From NCBI GenBank assembly GCA_028869995.1, contig JAGWQN010000018.1, forward strand, positions 1-54,210: a DNA stretch of 54,210 nucleotides. The letters are read 5' to 3'. The notes under the pieces are model-generated. The model had not been told where the DNA came from. It saw only the letters and a program-made list of their open reading frames with translations, and did no database searches. Below are positions 17,966-27,101 of this stretch, in pieces. The translations under genes were made by a program, and so were the position numbers. Numbering within the stretch: the first letter of the stretch is position 1; each line of letters starts with the position of its first letter. This DNA comes from Rhodospirillales bacterium (GTDB lineage Bacteria > Pseudomonadota > Alphaproteobacteria > Acetobacterales > Acetobacteraceae).

Positions 17966-19623
17966 ACCACGACCTCGAGATCGCACGCGCAACCCAGCTT
18001 CAGCCGATCGCGACGATCGCGGCCAAGCTGGGCATCCCGGAACATGCGCTGGTACCCTACGGCCGCTACAAGGCGAAGGTTGATTTCGACTTCATCGCCG
18101 CGCGGGCAACAAGCAAGCCCGGCGCGCTCGTGCTGGTGACAGGGATCAGCCCGACCCCTGCCGGCGAAGGCAAGACGACGACGACGATCGGGCTCGGCGA
18201 CGCGCTGAACAGCCTGGGCACGCGTACCATGATCTGCCTGCGCGAGCCCTCCCTCGGGCCGTGCTTCGGCATGAAGGGCGGCGCAACCGGCGGCGGGCAC
18301 GCCCAGGTCGGCCCGATGGACGAGATCAACCTCCACTTCACCGGCGATTTCCACGCCATCACGGCGGCCAACAACCTCCTCGCGGCGATGGTGGACAACC
18401 ACCTCTACTGGGGCAATCCGGCCGGGATCGATCCGCGGCGGATTTCCTGGCGCCGCGCCATGGACATGAACGACCGTGCGCTGCGCTCGATCGTGACCTC
18501 GCTCGGCGGAGCGGCGAATGGCTCGCCGCGCGAGGACGGCTTCGACATCACCGTCGCCTCCGAAGTCATGGCGGTGTTCTGCCTGGCGACTTCGTTGCAG
18601 GACCTGCAGGCGCGGCTGGCACGCATCATCGTCGCCGCGCGGAAGGGTGGCGGATTCGTGACCGCCCGCGACATCAAGGCCGACGGCGCCATGGCGGCCC
18701 TGCTGCGTGACGCGCTGATGCCCAATCTGGTGCAGACGCTGGCCGGTTCGCCCGCTCTGGTTCACGGCGGCCCCTTCGCCAACATCGCGCATGGCTGCAA
18801 CTCGGTGATGGCGACGAAGCTCGGCCTGTCACTCGCCGACGTGGTGGTGACCGAGGCGGGCTTCGGTGCCGACCTTGGCGGCGAGAAGTTCCTCGACATC
18901 AAATGCCGGCTCGCGGGATTGGCTCCGTCCTGCTGTGTGGTGGTGGCCACCGTGCGCGCGCTGAAGATGCACGGCGGGGTGGCGAAGGCCGATCTCGCGC
19001 GCGAGGACGTGGCGGCGGTCAGCCGGGGCGTGGTCAACCTGGCCCGCCACGTCGAGAACATGCAGGGCTATGGGCTGCCCGTCGTCGTGGCGCTCAACCG
19101 CTTCACCGGCGACACGGATGCGGAGATCGCGGCGGTTCGCGCTGGTGTGGCCGCCGAGGTGGTGCCGTGCACCCACTGGGCCGACGGCGCCGCCGGCGCC
19201 GCGGCCCTCGCGCACGCGGTCAAGACGCGCATCGCTGAGGGCAAGGCTGCGTTCCACACGCTCTACCCGGATACGATGAGCCTGACCGGCAAGATCGAAA
19301 CCATCGCCAAACGCATCTACCGCGCCGGCGGAATCGCCATTGCCGAGGGGGCGTCGCACAAGCTGGCGGCATGGGAGAAGGCCGGGTTCGGTTCCATGCC
19401 CGTCTGCATCGCCAAGACGCAGTACAGTTTCTCAGCGGATCCAACCAAGCTCGGCGCGCCGGAGGGGCACACCTTGCCGATCCGCGATGTGCGGCTGTCC
19501 GCCGGCGCCGGCTTCGTCGTCGCCATCGCGGGGGATATCATGACCATGCCGGGGCTGCCGAAGCTACCGGCGGCCGAGTCGATCCATCTCGACGACACGG
19601 GCCGCATCGAGGGCCTGTTCTGA
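17962..19623 (+). CDS. fhs: Formate-tetrahydrofolate ligase
   Basis: A 553-residue 10-formyl-THF synthetase, which joins formate to tetrahydrofolate with ATP. The P-loop is [14 protein letters not shown] near residue 68. Other family segments are [19 protein letters not shown], the THF-site region [15 protein letters not shown], and [17 protein letters not shown]. Length is normal. The start overlaps the phnW stop by 4 bases, so the two are co-translated. It converges on the hydrolase gene 12 bp away. It feeds one-carbon units into purine and serine synthesis or disposes of formate. Confidence 0.95.
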   Translation: MNHDLEIARATQLQPIATIAAKLGIPEHALVPYGRYKAKVDFDFIAARATSKPGALVLVTGISPTPAGEGKTTTTIGLGDALNSLGTRTMICLREPSLGPCFGMKGGATGGGHAQVGPMDEINLHFTGDFHAITAANNLLAAMVDNHLYWGNPAGIDPRRISWRRAMDMNDRALRSIVTSLGGAANGSPREDGFDITVASEVMAVFCLATSLQDLQARLARIIVAARKGGGFVTARDIKADGAMAALLRDALMPNLVQTLAGSPALVHGGPFANIAHGCNSVMATKLGLSLADVVVTEAGFGADLGGEKFLDIKCRLAGLAPSCCVVVATVRALKMHGGVAKADLAREDVAAVSRGVVNLARHVENMQGYGLPVVVALNRFTGDTDAEIAAVRAGVAAEVVPCTHWADGAAGAAALAHAVKTRIAEGKAAFHTLYPDTMSLTGKIETIAKRIYRAGGIAIAEGASHKLAAWEKAGFGSMPVCIAKTQYSFSADPTKLGAPEGHTLPIRDVRLSAGAGFVVAIAGDIMTMPGLPKLPAAESIHLDDTGRIEGLF

Positions 19624-19635
19624 CGGCGAGGAAGC

Positions 19636-20970
19636 TCAGTCCGTCAGCTCGATGACGCTGACATGCCCGTCGGCCGCAGGCCAGGTGCGCGCCGCGATCG
19701 TCTCGCTGTTGCACTGACCGACGACGCATTGCCCCGCCGGCAACGGGTAGGCGACCGCAAGGTCCGATACCGCGGGCACGCCTCTCGGGATACCGGGCGG
19801 GACGCGCCCGCCCAGCAGCACATGGTCGCGCCCCGCACCGAAATAGCCGCGCGGGCGCGAGAGATGAACGACCGTCCCCTTTCCAGCCTCCGCCGCGGTG
19901 AGGCGCTGCGGGCGAAGATTGACGAGGTCCGACGAATGCGGGAAGGGCGAGCGGTAGATGTGCGTGGTCGACAGGCCGGGGACCGCCACCGCGAATTCCA
20001 GATTGTCATGCGGCGAGACAGCAAGCGGCCCCCATGCCCCGTTCTTGTCGGTAGCCTGCCGCAGCAACGCTCCACCCTGGCGCTCACCCGTCATCGCGTC
20101 GACAACGAACACCTCGATCGGTATGCCGGCGAGGCCGATATTGGTCGGCAGGTCGCCGAGCCAGCCGGTGATCCGGCCGGCGAGCCTGGCACGGCGCTCG
20201 GCAACCACATCCACCGTTCGCGGGGCGCTGCCGGTCAGGAAGCGCCACATCGCGGCGAAGGCCTGCGGCGAGTACCCCGTCTCGCGATGATCGAGACCCG
20301 GTATCGCCACATTGATGGCACCCCGCAGCGCCGGCGCGTCGTAGCCGGTGCCCTTGACCTGCGGCAGACCGATAGCGCGCCCGTCGGGCTGGGCGAATTT
20401 GTCCATGTCCGTGCTGCGTATGGTCATGGTGCGCACACCTGGCACCACCTCTGACAAGCCGGCGTTCAGGCTGCGCAGAATGGACGAGTTGGCGTTGAAC
20501 TCACTACCGACGAGCACCGTCGTCGAGTCGAGGACGCCATGGTTCACCCCGCCGCACAGGATCATCGCCTCAACCTGGTCGGCGCCGCCGCTCTTGGCGA
20601 ACATGCGGGCGACCAGTCCGCCTCGCGACTGGGCGACGAGCACCACCCTGGCAGCACCGGTCCGCCGGCGGATGGCCGCAACCTCGTCGCTGAGCTGGGC
20701 AACGGCCTCGCCGATGGAAGACGTGCCCGGCTGGGCAACGTCGGCGACACGCCGGGCCGTCGGGTAGCGAAAATCCACCGCATGCAGCCGGTCGCGCGGC
20801 CAGCCGTTGCTTTCGAACCGCCAGATGGTCGTCATCCAAAGCGCGGCGGTGTCGCCGTTGCCGTGGATGAAGATGATCGGTGGCTTGACGGCAGCGCGGG
20901 CGCGCGGAACGCTTGCGGCGGAGGCCGCGCCGATCATGGCGCTACGACGGGCGATGGTGGATTGAGCCAT
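19636..20970 (-). CDS. Exported alpha/beta-hydrolase (lipase-like)
   Basis: A 444-residue protein. The N-terminus has a twin-arginine-like signal (IARRSAMIGAASAAS) ending near ARA at residue 27. The hydrolase fold shows the oxyanion-hole segment PIIFIHGNGD, the nucleophile elbow VAQSRGG near residue 113, and a C-terminal His candidate in GLDHRETG. The last 180 residues form a beta-rich extension of unknown role. Such proteins are usually periplasmic or secreted esterases, lipases or polyhydroxyalkanoate depolymerase relatives. The elbow is A-x-S-x-G, as in many lipases. It converges with fhs; the ATG has no clear ribosome-binding site. Confidence 0.7.
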   Translation of the reverse strand: MAQSTIARRSAMIGAASAASVPRARAAVKPPIIFIHGNGDTAALWMTTIWRFESNGWPRDRLHAVDFRYPTARRVADVAQPGTSSIGEAVAQLSDEVAAIRRRTGAARVVLVAQSRGGLVARMFAKSGGADQVEAMILCGGVNHGVLDSTTVLVGSEFNANSSILRSLNAGLSEVVPGVRTMTIRSTDMDKFAQPDGRAIGLPQVKGTGYDAPALRGAINVAIPGLDHRETGYSPQAFAAMWRFLTGSAPRTVDVVAERRARLAGRITGWLGDLPTNIGLAGIPIEVFVVDAMTGERQGGALLRQATDKNGAWGPLAVSPHDNLEFAVAVPGLSTTHIYRSPFPHSSDLVNLRPQRLTAAEAGKGTVVHLSRPRGYFGAGRDHVLLGGRVPPGIPRGVPAVSDLAVAYPLPAGQCVVGQCNSETIAARTWPAADGHVSVIELTD

Positions 20971-21118
20971 GATTTATTTAGCGCCCGCGGCGCGAATGCG
21001 TGAAGCTCCGCCTATCCTGCGCTCAGACACAAGATTTGGGCACAAGCAAGGTTAGTTACTTGATTAACAACGAGATTGAGGTGCCTGGCCGGACAGTGGC
21101 GCCGACGGTTACCTTACT

Positions 21119-21613
21119 TTAAGCCGCCCGAAGCGCCGCCGGCAGCTGCGCGATGGCGCGATCGACCAACGCCTCCGCTTCCGCTCCCGACAAGGTGGTC
21201 CGGATCACCTGCTCGGAGGCGATGGCGGCAATCTCGGCGGCAGCCAGACGAACCTCCGTCACGGCCGCCTTTTCGGCCGCGGCGATGCGGTCATGGGCCA
21301 TGCGCTCGCGTCGCTCGGCGGAACGTGTCGCCTCGGCAGCGGCCTCGGCGGTGACGCGAGCCGCCTCGTCCCTGGCGCTATCGAGCATCCGCTTCGCCTC
21401 GGCAAGCGCATGTTCGCGCCGTGCCCTGGCGTCGGCCAGCATGGTCTCCGCCTCGCGACGCAGGCGCTGCGCTTCCGCCAGTTCCGTTCGCACCGCCTCG
21501 GCATGGCGATCGAGCATCCCCGCGACCGCGGCCCAGAGCTTGCGGCCGAACAGCACGAAGAACAGAACGATCGCGAGACTGACCCAGTTTCGCGGCTCGG
21601 AGAAAAACCCCAT
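21119..21613 (-). CDS. atpF: F0 ATP synthase subunit b
   Basis: A 164-residue subunit b. One N-terminal membrane helix (WVSLAIVLFFVLFGRKL, about residues 10-26) is followed by a long Ala/Glu/Arg-rich helix with heptad character, the peripheral stalk that holds F1 against rotation. The C-terminal segment IASEQVIRTTLSGAEAEALVDRAIAQL matches the delta-binding end. It is the last gene of the F0 operon, 9 bp after the b' gene. It pairs with b' as a heterodimer, as in photosynthetic and many alphaproteobacteria. Confidence 0.9.
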   Translation of the reverse strand: MGFFSEPRNWVSLAIVLFFVLFGRKLWAAVAGMLDRHAEAVRTELAEAQRLRREAETMLADARARREHALAEAKRMLDSARDEAARVTAEAAAEATRSAERRERMAHDRIAAAEKAAVTEVRLAAAEIAAIASEQVIRTTLSGAEAEALVDRAIAQLPAALRAA

Positions 21614-21622
21614 CGCTACCTC

Positions 21623-22234
21623 TTAGGCTTTCCGCGCCGCGAGGGCGGCGCCGACAGCTGCATTCACGACGGAGCGGTCCGGCACATGGCCGATCAGGCG
21701 GCCAGCGAGTGCTTCCGTCGTCTCCATCGCCACATCGTGCAGTGCCGCCATCGCCGATGCGCGCGCGGCCTGGATTCGTGCCTCTGCCTCGGCGAGTTGA
21801 GCCTCGAGGACAGCGGTCGCCCGCGCGGCCTCCGCCTCGGCGGCAGCCTTGGCAGCAGCGGCCGCCTGAGCCACCTGCGCCGCAGAGGACGCCTGCGCCT
21901 CACGGGTCGCTCGCGCCACTTCCTCGGCCGCCGCATCCGCTTCCAGCTTCGCCTGCTTCGCCGCGTCCAGATCGGCACCGATGGTCCGTGCCCGCTCCTC
22001 GAGGACGCTCGCCACCTTCGGCAGCGCACCGCGCGAGAGCAGGACGTACAGGACGACGAAGATCAGCGCGCCCCAGACGACCTGGCTTGTCGTCAGCGGG
22101 TTGGCGAAATCCATCTGCGGCAGGCCAACCGCTGCCCGGGCCGGGACCGTACCCAGAACCCAGGCCGCGAGCGCCGAGACAGCCAGGGCCGAGACGACCG
22201 GCAGCCGCGCCGCGGGAGGAAGCCGCCGCCGCAT
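21623..22234 (-). CDS. atpF2: F0 ATP synthase subunit b'
   Basis: A 203-residue b-type subunit. It is preceded by a hydrophobic leader of about 35 residues (VVSALAVSALAAWVLG) and a second helix (VVWGALIFVVLYVLLSRGALPKV). Then comes a long Ala/Glu-rich coiled coil. The LPKV following the membrane helix and position between the c and b genes identify b'. The hydrophobic N-terminal extension before the usual membrane helix is longer than standard b' subunits and may be a cleaved signal. Gaps are 5 bp to atpE and 9 bp to atpF. Confidence 0.88.
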   Translation of the reverse strand: MRRRLPPAARLPVVSALAVSALAAWVLGTVPARAAVGLPQMDFANPLTTSQVVWGALIFVVLYVLLSRGALPKVASVLEERARTIGADLDAAKQAKLEADAAAEEVARATREAQASSAAQVAQAAAAAKAAAEAEAARATAVLEAQLAEAEARIQAARASAMAALHDVAMETTEALAGRLIGHVPDRSVVNAAVGAALAARKA

Positions 22235-22239
22235 CGACG

Positions 22240-22470
22240 TCAGATCGCGTAGAGGATGATGAACGCGATGACGAGCGCGTAGATCGCGATCGCCTCGGTA
22301 AGGGCGAAACCGAGAATGCCGATACCGAAGACGCTGTCGCGCGACGAGGGGTTACGGGCGATGGAGTTCACGAGGGCGGCAAAGATGTTGCCGATGCCCA
22401 CGCCAGCGCCGATGCCCGCACCGATCATGGCGAGACCGGCACCGATAGCCTTCGCGGCAGCAAGATCCAT
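22240..22470 (-). CDS. atpE: F0 ATP synthase subunit c
   Basis: A 76-residue proteolipid with two membrane helices joined by the polar loop ARNPSS (residues 38-43). The glycine-rich first helix ([12 protein letters not shown]) packs the c-ring. The proton-binding carboxylate is E59 in [12 protein letters not shown]. The residues around it are of the proton, not the sodium, type: there is no obvious Q/T sodium ligand set, though this is a weak inference. Gaps are 52 bp to atpB and 5 bp to b'. Confidence 0.95.
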   Translation of the reverse strand: MDLAAAKAIGAGLAMIGAGIGAGVGIGNIFAALVNSIARNPSSRDSVFGIGILGFALTEAIAIYALVIAFIILYAI

Positions 22471-22522
22471 TGGAGTATGTCCTTCCTATTGCGGGTTCGA
22501 GGTAAGCGGTTCGGCCGTTGCC

Positions 22523-23272
22523 TCAGTGCAGATGCACGGCGTCGTGCAGGTACATGCAGGCGAGCACGGCGAAAACATAGGCCTGGAGGGCAGCGACCAG
22601 GAGTTCGAATCCCGTCATCGCCACGTCCAGAGCGAAGGGACCGACCGCCATCACGTAACCGATGGCGCCGAGGGACGCGGCCATCGCCACCATGAAGCTG
22701 GCGAACACCTCAAAGACGACGTGCCCGGCCATCATGTTGGCGAAGAGACGAAACGAGAGGGAGATCGGCCGCGAGAGATAGGAGATCACTTCCACCGCCA
22801 CGATCAGCGGCGCCAGGAAGATCGGCAGCCCCTCGGGCAGGAAGTAGGAAAAGAAGTGCAGCCCGTGGGTGCGAAGCCCCACGAACGTTGCCAGCACGAT
22901 CACGAAGACAGCCAACCCGGCCGTGATCGCGAGATGGCTGGTGATGGTGAACTGGTAGGGCACCAGGCCGAACAGGTTGCCGAACAGGATGAAGCTGAAC
23001 AGCGTGAAGATGAAGGGGAAGAAGGCCTTCCCCTCCTCCCCGATCTGGTCGATGCACATTCGATGCACGAAGCCGTAGAGCATCTCCGCGGCCGCCTGCA
23101 GCCGGCCCGGCACCACGGCGCGAGGCGCCATGCCGAGATGCAGCAGCGCCAGGATCAGCGCGCAGATCACGACCATGGTCAGGTTCGACTGGGTGAAGTT
23201 CACCGAGGCTCCCACCGGCCCGAGGGCCGTGGTGAGCTTGAACTGACCCATCACATCGATCGTCGTCGCCAC
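22523..23272 (-). CDS. atpB: F0 ATP synthase subunit a
   Basis: A 249-residue membrane subunit that forms the proton half-channels against the c-ring. The essential arginine is in helix 4, ISLSFRLFANMMAGHVV. The last helix contains GFELLVAALQAYVFAVLACMYL with the conserved Glu and Gln. The start codon at 23272 is GTG; an in-frame ATG at 23251 (MGQFKLTT) is an alternative. It is the second gene of the F0 operon. Confidence 0.94.
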   Translation of the reverse strand: MATTIDVMGQFKLTTALGPVGASVNFTQSNLTMVVICALILALLHLGMAPRAVVPGRLQAAAEMLYGFVHRMCIDQIGEEGKAFFPFIFTLFSFILFGNLFGLVPYQFTITSHLAITAGLAVFVIVLATFVGLRTHGLHFFSYFLPEGLPIFLAPLIVAVEVISYLSRPISLSFRLFANMMAGHVVFEVFASFMVAMAASLGAIGYVMAVGPFALDVAMTGFELLVAALQAYVFAVLACMYLHDAVHLH

Positions 23273-23309
23273 GCCCTACCTCACGGTCGCGCGATCGCTC
23301 GCGCCAGAT

Positions 23310-23618
23310 TCACTCTTGATGCCCGGGCCGCTTCGGCCCGACCAGCCGCCACACATTGCGAACGCCGGCGACGCCACCGAGGAGCAGGAACACGACCATC
23401 AGAAATGGCTTCGTGTGCAAGACCCGGTCCAGCCAATAGCCGAGGAACGCCCCCACGGCCAGGGCCGACGCCATATCGACGCCCACCCGCATGCCGATCC
23501 CGAGCAACGAGGTCTTCGCCACCGGGCCCGGTTCCGCGGGCTTCTCCAATCCCTGCCGCTGTCGCGCCTCAGCAAGACGCCTATCGAAATCGGCGCCCTT
23601 CTCGGGTGCATCCGTCAT
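23310..23618 (-). CDS. atpI: ATP synthase protein I (AtpI/AtpZ-like)
   Basis: A 102-residue protein with a charged N-terminal third and two membrane helices (GMRVGVDMASALAVGAFLGYWLD and PFLMVVFLLLGGVAGVRNVWR). This matches the AtpI family, which assists c-ring assembly or magnesium supply. It heads atpI-atpB-atpE-atpF2-atpF. GGAGAT lies 7 bases before the ATG. Genes for F1 (delta, alpha, gamma, beta, epsilon) are absent, as expected where F0 and F1 operons are split. Confidence 0.9.
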   Translation of the reverse strand: MTDAPEKGADFDRRLAEARQRQGLEKPAEPGPVAKTSLLGIGMRVGVDMASALAVGAFLGYWLDRVLHTKPFLMVVFLLLGGVAGVRNVWRLVGPKRPGHQE

Positions 23619-23784
23619 GGGACATCATCTCCCCAGCAGGATTCCCTCGCTGAGGTCCCCCTTGCCGGAAACGGCCGGGTTGCTACCCTCGCCCCCCAAG
23701 GGTGTCAAGAACGACATCAGCCGGAAAGCTTGCCGGCAAACGAGCCCGGATCACACCGACCGCCACGAGGAGAAAGCCAAGGCC

Positions 23785-25131
23785 ATGAGCCGTCTGTTGC
23801 ACCGCAGCCTGCATGCCGAGCCCGTGCGCATCGCGACCGGCGACGGCATGTACATGACCACCGCCGCCGGGGCCCGGATCCTGGACGGGTCCGGGGGGGC
23901 TGCCGTCTCCTGCCTCGGGCACAACAATGCCAGGGTCAACGCGGCGATCGACGCCCAGCTGCGCGCCATCGCCTATGCTCACACGACCAGCTTCACCAAC
24001 GACGCCGCCGAAGAGCTGGCCGAGCGCGTGCTCGGCCACGAGCCGGGGGGCCTCTCCCATGCCTATTTCATCTCCTCGGGCTCCGAGGGAACGGAAGCGG
24101 CCCTGAAGCTCGCCCGGCAGTACTTCCTCGAGATCGGCCAGCCGCAGCGCACCCGCTTCATTGCCCGGCGCGCCAGCTACCACGGCAATACGCTCGGTGC
24201 GCTCGCCGCAGGCGGCAACGCCATGCGCCGTGCACCTTATGGTCCGATTCTCGCGGACGCGTTCAGCCATGTCTCGCCCTGCTTCGCCTACCGCCACCAG
24301 GAAGCCGGGGAATCCGACGAGGCCTATGTGGCCCGCCTGGCCGCCGAACTGGAGGCGGAGTTTCAGCGCCTGGGGCCGGAAAACGTGATCGCCTTCATCG
24401 CCGAACCGGTGGTGGGGGCGACCACCGGCTGCGTCACCGCGCTTCCCGGCTATTTTCCGGCCGTCCGCGCAGTCTGCGACCGGCATGGTGCGCTCCTCAT
24501 CCTCGACGAGGTGATGTGCGGCATGGGCCGCACCGGCACCACCCATGCCTGGGAGCAGGAGGGGGTCAGCCCGGACCTGCAGGTGATCGCCAAGGGGCTG
24601 GGAGGCGGCTACCAGCCGATCGGCGGTATCCTGATCCACAAACGCATCATCGCCGCGCTGCAGGCCGGCACCGGCGCGTTCATGCATGGGCACACCTACC
24701 AGGCGCACCCCGTCGCCTGCGCCGCGGCTCTCGCCGTGCAGAAGGTCATCGCCGAGGACAACCTGCTGGCGAACGTGCGCGCCATGGGCAGGCTGCTCGC
24801 CGAAGGCCTGCAGGATCGGTTCGGCAACCACGCCCATGTCGGGGATATCCGCGGGCGCGGCCTGTTCCAGGCCATCGAACTGGTCGCCGACCGAGCGACC
24901 AAGGAAGCGTTCGACCCGAAATTCCGGCTCTACGACCGTGTGCGCGAGGCAGCCCTCGACGCCGGGCTATCCGTCTACCCGATGAACGGCACGATCGATG
25001 GCCGCCGCGGCGATCATGTCGTGATCGCCCCGCCCTATATCGCGCAGCCGGAACATATCGAGGCCATCGTCGAACGCCTGGGCAGCGCGGTGGACACGGC
25101 ACTGGCAAGCGTGCGGCGGGACTCCGCGTGA
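23785..25131 (+). CDS. Class III PLP aminotransferase
   Basis: A 448-residue aspartate-aminotransferase-superfamily (class III) enzyme of the omega-transaminase/GabT type. Features in order: SSGSEGTEAALKLARQY binding PLP phosphate, RASYHGNTLGAL, the aromatic stacking region, the PLP Asp in LLILDEVMCGMGRTG, and the Schiff-base Lys in VIAKGLGGGYQPIG near residue 272. HGHTYQAHPVACAAAL follows. The donor amine cannot be read from the sequence. The ATG at 23785 has GAGGAG upstream. It overlaps the crotonase gene by 4 bases (GTGA), so the products probably act in one pathway. Confidence 0.88.
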   Translation: MSRLLHRSLHAEPVRIATGDGMYMTTAAGARILDGSGGAAVSCLGHNNARVNAAIDAQLRAIAYAHTTSFTNDAAEELAERVLGHEPGGLSHAYFISSGSEGTEAALKLARQYFLEIGQPQRTRFIARRASYHGNTLGALAAGGNAMRRAPYGPILADAFSHVSPCFAYRHQEAGESDEAYVARLAAELEAEFQRLGPENVIAFIAEPVVGATTGCVTALPGYFPAVRAVCDRHGALLILDEVMCGMGRTGTTHAWEQEGVSPDLQVIAKGLGGGYQPIGGILIHKRIIAALQAGTGAFMHGHTYQAHPVACAAALAVQKVIAEDNLLANVRAMGRLLAEGLQDRFGNHAHVGDIRGRGLFQAIELVADRATKEAFDPKFRLYDRVREAALDAGLSVYPMNGTIDGRRGDHVVIAPPYIAQPEHIEAIVERLGSAVDTALASVRRDSA

Positions 25132-25943
25132 ACCTGCCGCAGCTCCGCGACTCAAAGCTCGAGTTCGACGGGCGGATCGCCATCCTCACCCTCGACCGCC
25201 ACGACGTGCGCAACGAGCTGACCGGCACGCTGCTCGCGGAGGAGATCGCGACCGTCTGCGCCTGGCTCAACGCGCATGAGACCGCCAGTGTGCTGATCCT
25301 CACCGGCGCCGGCTCCGCCTTCTGCGCGGGCGGCAACATCAAGCACATGCGCAACCGCGAAACTGGATCCTTCGCCGGCGACGTCTACACCGTGCAGAAC
25401 AAGTACCGCGCCGGCATCCAGCGCATGGCGCTCAGCCTGGCCGCCCTCGAGATCCCCTCGATCGCCGGCGTGAACGGCCCGGCGATCGGGGCCGGCTGCG
25501 ACCTCGCCACCATGTGCGACGTGCGGCTCGCCAGCGAGCACGCCAGCTTTGCCGAAAGTTTCATCAATCTCGGCATCATCCCCGGCGACGGCGGCGGCTG
25601 GTTCCTGCAACGGCGAATCTCCTACCAGCGCGCCGCCGAACTGACCTTCTCAGGCCGCACCATCGACGCCGCCGAGGCGCTCTCGATCGGCCTCGTGCTC
25701 GAGGTGCTGCCGGGGGGCGAGCTGATGGCCCGCGCACGCGAGATGGCCGCGAGCTTCGCCGCCAAACCACCGCGCACCGTGCGCATGACCAAGCGCCTGT
25801 TGACCTGTGCGCGGCGCCTGGACTTGCCCGACTATCTCGACTTCTGCGCCCTGATGCAGGGAATGGCACATAATTCCGAGGATCATGCGGAGGCCGTCGC
25901 GGCCTTCCTTGAAAAGCGGGTACCCACCTTCCGCGGCCGTTGA
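25128..25943 (+). CDS. Enoyl-CoA hydratase/isomerase (crotonase family)
   Basis: A 271-residue protein starting at a GTG inside the aminotransferase stop region. The oxyanion hole is formed by GSAFCAGGNIKHM and GPAIGAGCDLATMCDVRLAS. The first catalytic Glu position is close to NLGIIPGDGGGWFLQR, where Asp/Gly replace the usual E-x-G-L-x-P pattern, so hydration is not assured; other crotonase activities are possible. The Lys-rich C-terminal helix follows. It stands between an aminotransferase and a MetE-like gene. Confidence 0.85.
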   Translation: MNLPQLRDSKLEFDGRIAILTLDRHDVRNELTGTLLAEEIATVCAWLNAHETASVLILTGAGSAFCAGGNIKHMRNRETGSFAGDVYTVQNKYRAGIQRMALSLAALEIPSIAGVNGPAIGAGCDLATMCDVRLASEHASFAESFINLGIIPGDGGGWFLQRRISYQRAAELTFSGRTIDAAEALSIGLVLEVLPGGELMARAREMAASFAAKPPRTVRMTKRLLTCARRLDLPDYLDFCALMQGMAHNSEDHAEAVAAFLEKRVPTFRGR

Positions 25944-25955
25944 CGGAGGATTTTC

Positions 25956-26978
25956 ATGTTCCCCACGACCATTGCCGGCTCGCTGCCCAAACCCGCCTGG
26001 CTCGCCGAAACCGGCAAGCTGTGGCCTGAGTGGCGCGCCAGCGGCACGGCGCTCCATGATGCCAAGCGCGATGCCACTCTGCTGTGGCTCAAGGAGCAGG
26101 AAGCCGCCGGACTCGACATCATCACGGATGGCGAACAATCCCGTCAGCATTTCGTCCACGGCTTCCTCGCGCAGGTGGAAGGCATCGACTTCGAGCACAA
26201 ACAGAAGATCGGGATCCGCAACAACCGCTACGAGGCACTTTGCCCGACCGTCGTGGGCCCGCTCGCGCTGCGCGGGCGCGTGCACGAGACCGAGGCGCGC
26301 ATCATGCGCGCGGCGACGGATCGGCGCATCAAGTTCACCCTGCCCGGCCCGATGACGCTCGTCGATACGCTCGCGGACAGCTATTACGGCGACCGCGTGC
26401 GGATGGCCTTCGCCTTCGCCGACCTGCTCAACCAGGAGGCCCGCGCCCTCGCCGCCGACGGCATCGATGTCGTCCAGTTCGACGAACCGGCCTTCAATGT
26501 CTATCTCGCCGAGGCCGCGGATTGGGGCGTCGCGGCACTGGAGCGGGCCGCGGCCGGCGTCAACGCCGCGACGGCGGTGCATATCTGCTACGGCTACGGC
26601 ATCGATGCGAACCGCGCCTGGAAAGACACGCTCGGCGACACGTGGCGGCAGTACGAAGCGGTGTTCCCGGCCCTGGCGACGAGTTCGATCGGTCAGGTCT
26701 CGCTCGAGTGCATCAACTCCCGGGTGCCGCCCGAACTCATGGCGCTGCTGGCCGGAAAGGACGTTCTCGTCGGCGCGATCGACGTCGCCACGGACGTGGT
26801 CGAAACCCCCGAGCAGGTCGCGGCGACGCTCGAGCTGGCGGCACGCCACGTGCCGCCCCATCGCATCGTTGCCTGCACCAATTGCGGCATGGCCCCCATG
26901 GGCCGGCACATCGCCCGCGCGAAGCTGCAGGCGCTGGCCGCCGGCGCCGCCCTCGCGCGTTCACGCTTCGGCGTCTAG
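25956..26978 (+). CDS. MetE-like (cobalamin-independent methionine synthase core) methyltransferase
   Basis: A 340-residue protein equal to the C-terminal catalytic half of MetE. It begins FPTTIAGSLPKPAWL, as these do. The zinc ligands can be placed at HICYGYG (His, Cys), LECINSR (Glu, Cys region) and CTNCGMAP (Cys). DEPAF near 170 is the family acid. It lacks the N-terminal MetE domain. Such core proteins methylate homocysteine or other thiols, or act in catabolism of methylated compounds. GGAGG lies 6 bases before the ATG. It is third in the aminotransferase-crotonase operon; no S-box or cobalamin riboswitch is seen. Confidence 0.82.
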   Translation: MFPTTIAGSLPKPAWLAETGKLWPEWRASGTALHDAKRDATLLWLKEQEAAGLDIITDGEQSRQHFVHGFLAQVEGIDFEHKQKIGIRNNRYEALCPTVVGPLALRGRVHETEARIMRAATDRRIKFTLPGPMTLVDTLADSYYGDRVRMAFAFADLLNQEARALAADGIDVVQFDEPAFNVYLAEAADWGVAALERAAAGVNAATAVHICYGYGIDANRAWKDTLGDTWRQYEAVFPALATSSIGQVSLECINSRVPPELMALLAGKDVLVGAIDVATDVVETPEQVAATLELAARHVPPHRIVACTNCGMAPMGRHIARAKLQALAAGAALARSRFGV

Positions 26979-27101
26979 GGCCAGCTCCGATCCTCTCAGT
27001 GCTCGAGCCCGACATCCGGCCCGACGGATCGGCCGGAGCGCGTCGGCCGCAGCGCGCTGGGCGGTGAGCATCGTTGCGCGGCGAGCCAGGCCGCGCCGGC
27101 G

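Noticed and set aside
23683-24837. Long minus-strand frame opposite the class III aminotransferase
   Set aside because: Antisense shadow in high-GC DNA; Gly/Asp/Arg/His-rich with no motif.
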